A DNA stretch of 64,000 bases from the NCBI GenBank assembly GCA_052161645.1, contig CP197414.1; one strand, written 5' to 3'. The DNA comes from Laterigemmans sp052161645 (GTDB lineage: Bacteria; Planctomycetota; Planctomycetia; Pirellulales; Pirellulaceae). Below, piece after piece: positions 9,501 to 15,927 of the stretch. How positions within the stretch are numbered: position 1 is the first letter of the stretch; each line of letters starts with the position of its first letter. A program made the translations under genes and the position numbers. Below the pieces are notes generated by a model. The model made no database searches, was not told the DNA's origin, and worked only from the letters and a program-made list of their open reading frames with translations.

Positions 9501-10456
9501 GCGCCCTTTGGCGAACTCGCGATGGTGGTAAGAACTGGGACAATATCACCAAGAACTTGGGTGTCGGTCCGATGTGGGTAGCAACCATTGATCCCTCGCG
9601 TGAAGAGACGGGACGCGTTTATGTCTGTCTCGATGGTCATCGTTCGGATGATGATCGTCCTTACGTGCTGGTGTCGGAAGATTTCGGGGATACCTTCCGG
9701 TTGCTCAGCGAGGACTTGCCTCGCGGTTCTAGTCGTTGTTTGCGGGAAGACATTGTGAATCCCAACTTGCTTTACCTGGGCACGGAGTTCGCTTTCTGGG
9801 TCTCGCTCGACCGGGGACAAAACTGGACGCAGTGCAATCAGAGCCTACCGACGGTCGCCATTCACGAAGTCGCCATGCATGAGTCGATTGATGAGATTGT
9901 GCTAGCAACACACGGGCGCAGCTTGTGGGCCTGTGATGTATCGGCGCTGCGTGGGCTGAGTGCCAAGGCGTTGGCCGAGTCATCCCAGTTGTTGCCACCA
10001 GCTGACGTGATTCGTTGGCGGCGGCAACCCTCGCGAGGTAGAACCAATCGTCGGTACGTGGCCGAGAACCCGAGTCGCCAAGCCGAACTGTGGTATACAC
10101 TCGCCGCCGATGCCGAGCAGGTCTTGGTGCGGATTGAGAGCATCGAGGGTAAGAAATTGGCCGAGCTAAAGGGAGCGACTTCCGCTGGTCTGCACAACCT
10201 CGCCTGGAACATGACTCAGCCCGCCAGTCGTCGTGGGCAACGTCCCACGGCGGCGCCGGATGGTGATTATCGGGTGACATTGCTGGTTGATAAGAAGCAG
10301 GTGTCGACTCGAGTGTTGAGTCTCAAGCGGGACCCAACGCTCAGTGCCGACGCTCTCTCGGAGCAGGAGTTTACCGCAGCGATGCAGGAACTAGAGGCGG
10401 CCGAGGCTGAACTCGAGGAGGATGAAGTTAGCGGTTTTGGCGCTAGCGACCGTTAG
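6563..10456 (+). CDS. Large secreted BNR/sortilin-like beta-propeller protein with three inserted PDZ domains
   Basis: A 1297-aa protein with a signal peptide (VLLLACVLPLAAARG), then a Glu/Pro/Lys-rich linker. WD40/YVTN/BNR repeats begin with LNWRSIGPANMSGRITDVEV and carry typical Asp-box motifs (YKSTDGGKSF, YKTSDGGKNW, WRTRDGGKNW). Between two blades, residues about 405-690 hold three successive PDZ-like domains with ESPAAEAGVQVGDVIKSVDD, ESPAAKAGLQVGDAIVSVNE and GPSEKAGLEANDIVVSVAG. After them the propeller resumes and ends in a FlgD-like fold (GLHNLAWNMTQPASRRGQRP). Related planctomycete proteins are called glycosyl hydrolase/BNR proteins, but no glycosidase residues are evident. The start could also be the ATG at 6584. 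The last codons and the stop come from a dispersed repeat. Confidence 0.88.
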   Translation: MSRELPAMTVLRTFLGSRFFGGPAVLLLACVLPLAAARGQDTPAEKPTDQPPAEPDARLQQLEAKLEAVAASVEKLAASAAPPEAEKQEKQDKPAEDAKPDTEDTPPAEPEPSQDESAKPEQPQVKLPAEVKLDGESLKPLNWRSIGPANMSGRITDVEVHATDPSHWWLATASGGVLKTTNRGTTVEHQFDKENTVSVGAIASDPSNKETLWVGTGEINPRNSVSYGDGVYKSTDGGKSFEHVGLSETYQISRILVHPKNSDVVYVGAQGRLYGTNDARGVYKTSDGGKNWEKVLYLDERTGVIDMIMHPEDPDTLIVAMWDRLRDGFDSWPGDVPKPEGIDGYDPIRKWGPKAGLYKTTDGGKNWKKLSAGLPTGMTGRVGLDWQLNSPHTIYAIIDCEDIGKGPKPFTAFLGLVSGDVDGLAKVTQIMPESPAAEAGVQVGDVIKSVDDTGVFVTEDLLAVLRKKIPGERLRLTLQRGEETLEIAPKLDVRPGTRGGPAEPFYGITGKDEEDRIILTAVTEESPAAKAGLQVGDAIVSVNEKTPENYESWIAEAKDLAIGDVVALEIDRGGDKIALSLTLGRKPGTGPAGTAIMGIQGEDAKQPGALLTSITEDGPSEKAGLEANDIVVSVAGEKVESYEDLIAEIRSRNADDEMPVEVLRGEEKLAFTITLGDRNAGGDRPYTYSYFGQLPNIQDQQGAEGYKYGGVYKSTDAGESWQRVNSINVRPMYFSVVKVDPNDDQRVYLLGVSQYQSDNGGVTFTSDFGRGVHSDAHDMWINPNDGRQMVIGCDGGFYVTYDRGRNWDHVNTVAIGQFYHVAIAPKEPYWVYGGLQDNGSWGGPAISPSGGAVIQDWISVGGGDGFVCRVDPEDPDLVYSESQNGSIRRRNLRTGESASIRPPRVSGKSYRYNWNTPFILSNHNSKIFYSAGNYVFRSVDRGNDQEIISPEITLTKRGSATALAESPRDSNVLYVGSDDGALWRTRDGGKNWDNITKNLGVGPMWVATIDPSREETGRVYVCLDGHRSDDDRPYVLVSEDFGDTFRLLSEDLPRGSSRCLREDIVNPNLLYLGTEFAFWVSLDRGQNWTQCNQSLPTVAIHEVAMHESIDEIVLATHGRSLWACDVSALRGLSAKALAESSQLLPPADVIRWRRQPSRGRTNRRYVAENPSRQAELWYTLAADAEQVLVRIESIEGKKLAELKGATSAGLHNLAWNMTQPASRRGQRPTAAPDGDYRVTLLVDKKQVSTRVLSLKRDPTLSADALSEQEFTAAMQELEAAEAELEEDEVSGFGASDR

Positions 10457-10479
10457 CGGTTTTGGCGTTAGCCACCGTT
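10427..10479. repeat. Dispersed repeat family D, two tandem copies spanning the end of the BNR gene
   Basis: Two copies of a 25-29 bp element (GTTAGCGGTTTTGGCG then CTAGCGACC or TTAGCCACCGTT). The stop codon of the BNR gene (TAG) lies at the start of the second copy, so the last residues (VSGFGASDR) are encoded by the repeat. A third copy lies at 11473-11501 (GTTAGCCGTCTTGGCGCTAG). Confidence 0.7.
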
Positions 10480-10520
10480 CTGTTGGGCGCGACTAGTTCG
10501 GTTCAAAACGGGAACCGCGG

Positions 10521-11399
10521 CTAGCGACTGGGCGTGACTTTGCGGTTCCAGCCACCATTGACGTTCCAGCATTGCCCCGTGATGAAGCTGGCGTCGGGAT
10601 GGGTGAGAAATGCGATCGCGGCGGCCACATCTTCGGGCGAACCCCAACGGTTAAGCAGCGCGCTCTGTTTGGCTCGTTGATCCCAGTAGTCGTCGGTGGA
10701 AGTGCCCCAGGCGGTTTGAATCCAGCCGGGGGCGACCACGTTGACGCGGATATCTGGAGCGACCGATTGAGCCAAGTTGATCGCAAAGCTGGTGATCGCC
10801 GCTTTGATCGGCCCAAACATTTGCCCCGCATCCCCTTCCATCCCCTCGCTGGCTTGATCCCAACCGATGAAGACCATCGAGGCGTGAGGGGTGAGATTAG
10901 TCTGCATTTGTGCGACCGCCGCGCGTGCTAGTTGGATCGTTCCCAGCACATCGACTTGCCAGAGCTGGGTCAACTTTCCTTCAAACGACAACTCCTTCGC
11001 CGCTCCGGTCAGCACGTCCGAACCCGCGCAGTGAATCCAGGCGTCGATGCGAGGTCTCCAGGCGGCGGCTAGGGCAAGCAGTTTCTGGCGCCCGTCGTTC
11101 GCGGCAATATCGGCCATCACGATCTCCGCTTGCCGACCCGCGGCCCGCACTTGCTCGGCCGTCTCCGCAGCACCGGCTTGGTTGTTGGCGCCGTGCACCA
11201 GCACATCGGTCCCTTGGCTAGCCAAGCGAATGGCGACAGCCCGGCCAATACCGCTGCTGCTTCCCGTAACCACGACTGCACTGGGGCCCGGCGGCCTGTT
11301 GTGGCCAGAATTGCCCAGCCCAGAACTGCTGAGCCCAGAACTGCTCTCTACTGCCGAGTTGCGTGTGTCGTCAGGGGGCGTAGCTGGCGGATTGTTCAT
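10521..11399 (-). CDS. SDR-fold protein (short-chain dehydrogenase/reductase family) with altered active site
   Basis: A 292-aa protein with a 38-residue Ser/Gly/Asn-rich extension before the Rossmann fold. The cofactor motif TGSSSGIGR (TGxxxGxG) is intact, and the NAG-like motif reads HCAGSD. The C-terminal substrate loop VNVVAPGWIQTAWG and FITGQCWNVNGG are classical. The catalytic YxxxK is replaced by FGPIK, and the usual active-site Ser region reads FIGWDQA, so both proton-relay residues appear lost while Lys is kept. It may bind NAD(P) without acting as a normal dehydrogenase, or may use another chemistry. The gene is convergent with the BNR gene. The 5' codons come from a low-complexity stretch, so the true start may be later. 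Confidence 0.85.
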   Translation of the reverse strand: MNNPPATPPDDTRNSAVESSSGLSSSGLGNSGHNRPPGPSAVVVTGSSSGIGRAVAIRLASQGTDVLVHGANNQAGAAETAEQVRAAGRQAEIVMADIAANDGRQKLLALAAAWRPRIDAWIHCAGSDVLTGAAKELSFEGKLTQLWQVDVLGTIQLARAAVAQMQTNLTPHASMVFIGWDQASEGMEGDAGQMFGPIKAAITSFAINLAQSVAPDIRVNVVAPGWIQTAWGTSTDDYWDQRAKQSALLNRWGSPEDVAAAIAFLTHPDASFITGQCWNVNGGWNRKVTPSR

Positions 11400-11472
11400 G
11401 GGCTACCAGGAAGACTCGCGGGTTCAGCATGAAAAAACGCCGCTGAGCCAATGTTGGCAAAGCGGCGATTCT

Positions 11473-11501
11473 CGTTAGCCGTCTTGGCGCTAGCCACGGT
11501 T
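11473..11501. repeat. Dispersed repeat family D, third copy
   Basis: CGTTAGCCGTCTTGGCGCTA then GCCACGGTT matches the two copies at 10427-10479. It lies between the SDR start and the lipoprotein gene's 3' end. Confidence 0.6.
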
Positions 11502-11559
11502 CACATCAATCATGCCCCGATGTGCTCGGCGAGACGACCCGGCGAGCTATTTGAATCGG

Positions 11560-12135
11560 TTACGGCATTGGTACTGAGCTATCATCTACGTCTCCAACCA
11601 TGTGGAAGTGGTTGTGGTCGATGTAGATGACTTCGACCGATTCGCGATCTTCCAGCGTGTGTGGGACAGGGTAACCCACGATGTCACGTTGGGAGAAGTA
11701 AATCGTGCACTTGTAGTGTGCGTGGTGCAGTTGGGCTGGGCCGAACAGCGGATAGTGCCGTGGTGGGTCGACGTAATCAGCAATCTTCTCTTTGATGATT
11801 CGCACGTTGTTGCGTTGCTTTTCATACAGCAACGGAACACCACCTTGGATCGGACGAGCCTTCTCCAAAGCCATCATTACTTCGTGGTCGCTGGGTGGAT
11901 CCAGTGCCACGGGAGGCCCGCCGGCAGTGGTTGGTCCTAGAATCGGCACGCGATCGTACATCTCGTGCCATTCATGCTTGTCTTCTTGTCGCTGCTGAAA
12001 GTAAGGGCTGACAGGGATGGGAAATCCAAAGATCCCCAGAGACATCCCATTGCCCACTCCGAAGCAACCAGTACTGCTGATCGCGGCAACGGTGGCCAAC
12101 AATCCTAACAGCGCTTTTGATCCATAACGCGTCAT
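11560..12135 (-). CDS. Conserved hypothetical lipoprotein
   Basis: A 191-aa protein. Its N-terminus MTRYGSKALLGLLATVAA then ISSTGC is a lipoprotein signal with the lipobox cysteine at residue 23 or so. The mature part is rich in His, Tyr and Pro (HYPLFGPAQLHHAHYKCTIY, YIDHNHFHMVGD), which might indicate metal binding, but no domain is recognised. A good Shine-Dalgarno (AGGGAAGGGCGAAAC) precedes the ATG. It lies downstream of the BON-domain gene on the same strand, but a strong terminator separates them. It should be anchored to the inner or outer membrane. Function unknown. Confidence 0.8.
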   Translation of the reverse strand: MTRYGSKALLGLLATVAAISSTGCFGVGNGMSLGIFGFPIPVSPYFQQRQEDKHEWHEMYDRVPILGPTTAGGPPVALDPPSDHEVMMALEKARPIQGGVPLLYEKQRNNVRIIKEKIADYVDPPRHYPLFGPAQLHHAHYKCTIYFSQRDIVGYPVPHTLEDRESVEVIYIDHNHFHMVGDVDDSSVPMP

Positions 12136-12331
12136 GTTTCGCCCTTCCCTAGTGCAGCTCCCCGGAGGCGATACTGCGATCGCAGGGTTTCCGAGACGGC
12201 CAGTTGTTCCAATAACTCGTCACCAAGGCATCCGGTGCCGGTACTACTACTATCGTGTCAATTTAGAGGGGTCTTGCGGGTTTTCCGGAAGAATCGGAGA
12301 AAAAGGAAGACTCCGATCGTAACACAGCAAC

Positions 12332-12372
12332 AAAAAAACCCTCACGAGGATGCTAACATCCCCGCGAGGGTT
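12332..12372 (-). terminator. Rho-independent terminator of the BON-domain gene
   Basis: Read on the minus strand, a 16-bp nearly perfect stem (AACCCTCGCGGGGATG paired with CATCCTCGTGAGGGTT, loop TTAG) is followed directly by a run of T. It starts 27 bp after the stop codon at 12399. Confidence 0.92.
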
Positions 12373-12398
12373 ATATGAAATCTTACTCAGCGGCGGTC

Positions 12399-13559
12399 TT
12401 ACTTGTCAGTAAAGTCCAAGAACCACCAACCGTCATCCCATTCCAGCGATACCTTCCGCCAACCCAACGGGACTTGCGGGTACGGATAGAAGGGACCGAT
12501 GTACGGCCATGCCGAAGGGCTGTACTGCTGTGGATAGGTCAACGCAGCGTAATTTGGGTGAGCTGCGTAGCCTGGCCAAGCATAGTTCGGCAAGTTAGGA
12601 TTGTCATACCGGGGCGCACCATACCCTTGCGGGATCGGAGCCATCGGTACGGGACCGCCCATGCCGCCCTGCATCATGCCGCCCTGGGCCATACCGCCCT
12701 GCATCATGCCACCCTGGGCCATGCCACCATCCACATAACCGCTATCAAAGCTGACCGGACGCGCGGGACCGATCGGACCTTGATTGCCACGGGGAACTTG
12801 TCCAGTCACGTTTTGCACGTCGACCGGTTGCAAGTGCCGGACTTGTTGCGCAGCTACCGGTCGCCGAGTGTTGACCGCAGCCGAACGCACCTGAATGTCG
12901 TCGATCACGTTGCGAACGCCGGACATGCGGCGGACCATTGACATGATCTGAGCTTTGACCTGTGGAGACTGAGTCACTCCGCGTAGGATGACATCACCCT
13001 CAGTGCAAGTTACTTCCAAGCCGAAGCCGGAAAGCTGGCCGGATCGCTGAGCGGCACTCAAGCTGCGCACGACGGCCGTCTTGAGTTGGCTGTCGGACAT
13101 TCCGGCAGTCGTTTCAGTCGCTGAGACAGGTGCGATCGTGCTCTCAGCGACTTCGCGTGCTTGCGGAATCGCTTGTTCTTGCAGAGCCTTGCTGAGCGAG
13201 AACCCTGTCGCGGCCGGCCCTTGAGCAATCATTGGCTGGATCGTGACAGGCTTGGGCTTGGCTGGCGTTTCCGCTGCCGTCACCGCAATCTCGTCAACCA
13301 CGCCCGTGACGCCCTCGACCGACCGTGCTGTCGCCAACACAGTTTGCCGTTGAGCGTCGTTGGAGACGCGGCCTTTGAGCACAACTTCGCCCTCGTTGAC
13401 GCCTAAATCCAGGGTGAAACCCTGAAGCACGCCAGCGGCTTGTTGCCCTTTTAACTTACTGTAAATCTGTTCGGCGATCTCGCGATCTCCGCCCCACGCG
13501 GCCAGCGGCGTGACGGCGGCGAGCGTATAGAGCGCCACGCCGACAAAAAAGCGTCGCAT
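12399..13559 (-). CDS. Exported protein with two BON domains and Met/Gln/Gly repeats
   Basis: The start at 13559 is chosen because TAGGAGG lies 7 nt upstream and a clean signal peptide follows (MRRFFVGVALYTLAAVTPLA); the frame stays open further upstream without these. The 386-aa product has two BON (OsmY-like) domains, at about residues 26-93 (GEVVLKGRVSNDAQRQTV) and about 150-225 (GDVILRGVTQSPQVKAQI). A repeat tract (GGMAQGGMMQ repeated) and a Pro/Tyr-rich tail (YPQQYSPSAWPYIGPFYPYP) follow. The C-terminus ends in WRKVSLEWDDGWWFLDF. BON domains bind phospholipid or other envelope partners, so the protein is probably periplasmic. It is monocistronic, closed by a strong terminator. Confidence 0.85.
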   Translation of the reverse strand: MRRFFVGVALYTLAAVTPLAAWGGDREIAEQIYSKLKGQQAAGVLQGFTLDLGVNEGEVVLKGRVSNDAQRQTVLATARSVEGVTGVVDEIAVTAAETPAKPKPVTIQPMIAQGPAATGFSLSKALQEQAIPQAREVAESTIAPVSATETTAGMSDSQLKTAVVRSLSAAQRSGQLSGFGLEVTCTEGDVILRGVTQSPQVKAQIMSMVRRMSGVRNVIDDIQVRSAAVNTRRPVAAQQVRHLQPVDVQNVTGQVPRGNQGPIGPARPVSFDSGYVDGGMAQGGMMQGGMAQGGMMQGGMGGPVPMAPIPQGYGAPRYDNPNLPNYAWPGYAAHPNYAALTYPQQYSPSAWPYIGPFYPYPQVPLGWRKVSLEWDDGWWFLDFTDK

Positions 13560-13955
13560 GGTAAACCTCCTACGGTCTTCTGCGTCGGTCCACCCGGTTC
13601 CGTCCGCCGCATCGTTTGCGGGAACAGCGGACGGGCCGGGGATCCCGCCCCGGTCGTCTCCCCAATTATAAATCCCCGAACGTCGACATCCTGAAACCAT
13701 CCAGAATCAGCAACATTTGCCAAGTTCTTGATGGTCCCATTCGGTCGCCGCTCCAGGCCGGGCGCGTTGCCCAGGCACGGGGCCGGTTGTCACCATTAAC
13801 TTCGGACAGATTGAGGTCCGAGTGGTAGGTTTTTTTCGATTTTGTCGCTGATCGGGGTTTACACGAACAATCCGTTCATGCCAATTGAGCCCAGCTGTCT
13901 TGCCCTCCTTAATCATCGCCCCCCGAACGAGCCCCTTGGCAAGACATCACGCACG
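13560..13955. other. Intergenic region upstream of the BON gene
   Basis: This 396-bp stretch has no convincing gene. It holds the Shine-Dalgarno of the BON gene at its left end and presumably its promoter. A small palindrome (TCGGAC/GTCCGA, near 13803-13822) precedes a T run on the plus strand but is too far from it to be a clear terminator. Confidence 0.5.
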
Positions 13956-14360
13956 CTAGCGTCGCAGCAGCCGGAATACCCACCGCATCGAGATCAAAAC
14001 CACGAGCGCCGGCAATATCAGCACGATCAACCTCGGCTGGGCGGCCAACACACCGATCATTACCAAGCACAATCCGGCAACTCCCGGTGGCAGCCACAAC
14101 AACGGTTGCTTCAGCGTCGGCAAGGCCAGCCACAATGCCAGCATCACGATACCGATTCGCAGCAGCGAATTGCCCAGCATGTGCAAACCACCCTCGGCGG
14201 TTGACAAAGTTTCCCTGTTGGCCACTTCGTAAGCTGGCAGCAGCAAACCGCCGAGAATGCCTCCCACGCCAATCGCCAGCAGCAGCCAACGCACGAATGG
14301 CGAGTAAGGCTGGCGCGCGGGGCGAGTGGTTACGGAAACGCGAGCGGGAGAATCAGGCAA
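13956..14360 (-). CDS. Small four-helix membrane protein of unknown function
   Basis: A 134-aa protein with a TTG start at 14360 that overlaps the stop of the DUF1501 gene by 8 bp, suggesting translational coupling. Four hydrophobic stretches are visible (FVRWLLLAIGVGGILGGLL, LLRIGIVMLALWLAL, LLWLPPGVAGLCLVMIGVLA and LIVLILPALVVLIS). A later ATG would lose the first helix, so the TTG is preferred. I do not recognise a family. It is the last gene of the PSCyt/DUF1501 set. Confidence 0.65.
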   Translation of the reverse strand: MPDSPARVSVTTRPARQPYSPFVRWLLLAIGVGGILGGLLLPAYEVANRETLSTAEGGLHMLGNSLLRIGIVMLALWLALPTLKQPLLWLPPGVAGLCLVMIGVLAAQPRLIVLILPALVVLISMRWVFRLLRR

Positions 14361-15831
14361 GGATATCGGTGATCACTTTGGCCGGCTCGACACCAGAGAG
14401 GCGTTGGTCCAGGCCTTGATGTTTGTAAGTAAAACGCTCGTGATCGATGCCCAGCAGATGCAACACGGTGGCGTGGAAATCACGAATGTGGACAGGGTTT
14501 TCAGTAATATTGTAACTGAAGTCATCTGTCTCACCATAGACGATGCCTCCCTTCACGCCACCCCCGGCCATCCAGATTGTATAGCAACGGGGATGATGGT
14601 CCCGGCCGTAGTTGGTGCGACTGAGGCCTCCTTGGCTGTAAATCGTGCGACCGAACTCGCCACCCCAGACGACCAGCGTCGAGTCCATCATGCCACGCTG
14701 CTTGAGGTCTTGCACGAGCCCCCAACAAGCTTGATCGACGTCGCGGCATTGGCTGGGTAACCGACCGGCGACATTGCCGTGGTTGTCCCAGTTGTTGTGA
14801 TAGATTTGCACAAACCGCACGCCCCGCTCCACCAAGCGGCGAGCCATCAACGCCGAGTTGGCAAAAGTGCCCGGTTGCTTGGCGTCCTCGCCGTACATTT
14901 CATAGGTAGAATTCGGCTCCTGATCGATGGCGGTCAATTCGGGAACGCTAGCTTGCATTTTGTAAGCCATTTCATACTGCTGAATCCGGGTTAGCGTCTC
15001 CGGATCGCCCATCCGCTCAAAGGTCATCCGGTTCAGTTGGTCGAGACCGTCGAGGGTGGTGCGGCGAACGCTTCGAGGAACACCGTCAGGATTATTGATG
15101 TACAAAATCGGATCGCCTTTGCTGCGAAAGGAGACGCCAGCATGCTGGCCAGGCAAATACCCCGCCGACCACAGCCGAGCCGAGATCGCTTGCAATTGCT
15201 CGCGGTTCGACGGTTCGGCAACCAGCACCACAAAGCTGGGCAAGTCCTGATTCAGCGACCCCAGCCCGTAAGACATCCAGGAGCCCATGCAGGGGCGACC
15301 GGTTAACTGGTTACCAGTTTGAATATAAGTGATCGCCGGTTCGTGATTGATCGCTTCGGTGTGCATCGATTTAATGATCGCCATGTCGTCAACCATTTGC
15401 GCCGTTTTCGGCAGCAGTTCGCTGACCCAAGCCCCCGATTCACCGTGCTGAGCAAACTTGTACATGCTCGGTGCGATCGGAAAGCGAGCTTGACCGCTGG
15501 TCATCGTCGTCAGCCGTTGGCCGTCGCGAATCGATTCAGGCAGGTCCTTGTCGTACCACTCGGCCATTTTCGGCTTGTAGTCATACAAGTCCATTTGCGA
15601 GGGTCCGCCGACCATGTGCATATAAATGATATGTTTGGCCTGCGGGGCGAAATGCGGCAGGGAAGCGAGTCCTCCCAAACCGGCTCCCGCTTGACTCGCT
15701 CCCGGTTGCCCCGTGCCTGGCATGGCCGCTTGAGCGACCCCCTCGGCGGCCAACAAGGAGCTAAGGGCCGCGTAGCCAAAACCTTGCGCGGTGCCGGTGA
15801 GAAATCGGCGGCGAGAAAGGGGACTGATCAT
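14353..15831 (-). CDS. DUF1501 protein, Tat-exported, sulfatase/alkaline-phosphatase-like fold
   Basis: A 492-aa protein with the twin-arginine signal LSRRRFLTGTAQGFGYAAL. Motifs typical of DUF1501 follow: HIIYMHMVGGPSQMDLYDYK, MHTEAINHEPAITYIQTGNQ, GVRFVQIYHNNWDNHGN, LVVWGGEFGRT and GRDHHPRCYTIWMAGGGVKG. The metal-coordinating-looking D/H residues (WDNHG, GEFGR, GRDHHP) are present. AGGAG lies about 12 nt upstream. DUF1501 genes pair with PSCyt1/DUF1549/DUF1553 genes across planctomycetes in multi-copy cassettes. Their biochemical role is not established, although links to polysaccharide or sulfated-glycan use have been proposed. Confidence 0.93.
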   Translation of the reverse strand: MISPLSRRRFLTGTAQGFGYAALSSLLAAEGVAQAAMPGTGQPGASQAGAGLGGLASLPHFAPQAKHIIYMHMVGGPSQMDLYDYKPKMAEWYDKDLPESIRDGQRLTTMTSGQARFPIAPSMYKFAQHGESGAWVSELLPKTAQMVDDMAIIKSMHTEAINHEPAITYIQTGNQLTGRPCMGSWMSYGLGSLNQDLPSFVVLVAEPSNREQLQAISARLWSAGYLPGQHAGVSFRSKGDPILYINNPDGVPRSVRRTTLDGLDQLNRMTFERMGDPETLTRIQQYEMAYKMQASVPELTAIDQEPNSTYEMYGEDAKQPGTFANSALMARRLVERGVRFVQIYHNNWDNHGNVAGRLPSQCRDVDQACWGLVQDLKQRGMMDSTLVVWGGEFGRTIYSQGGLSRTNYGRDHHPRCYTIWMAGGGVKGGIVYGETDDFSYNITENPVHIRDFHATVLHLLGIDHERFTYKHQGLDQRLSGVEPAKVITDILA

Positions 15832-15927
15832 CAGTGTTGGAACTCCTGTGCTGGCAATGATTTGCGAATTGGCTGTTGGCGAAGTGGCCGTTATGGACGT
15901 GCGGTACGGCTTAAGTAGTGCGAACCG

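Noticed and set aside
12375..12941. 188-codon plus-strand frame
   Set aside because: It is the antisense of the BON-domain gene's repeat-rich 3' half and covers its Met/Gln/Gly tract.
13803..13840. Palindrome followed by a T run on the plus strand
   Set aside because: The T run is about 9 nt after the stem and no plus-strand gene ends here, so it is not a convincing terminator.
13860..14204. Plus-strand frame next to the small membrane protein
   Set aside because: His/Gln-rich antisense sequence; the minus-strand frame has four clean membrane helices.
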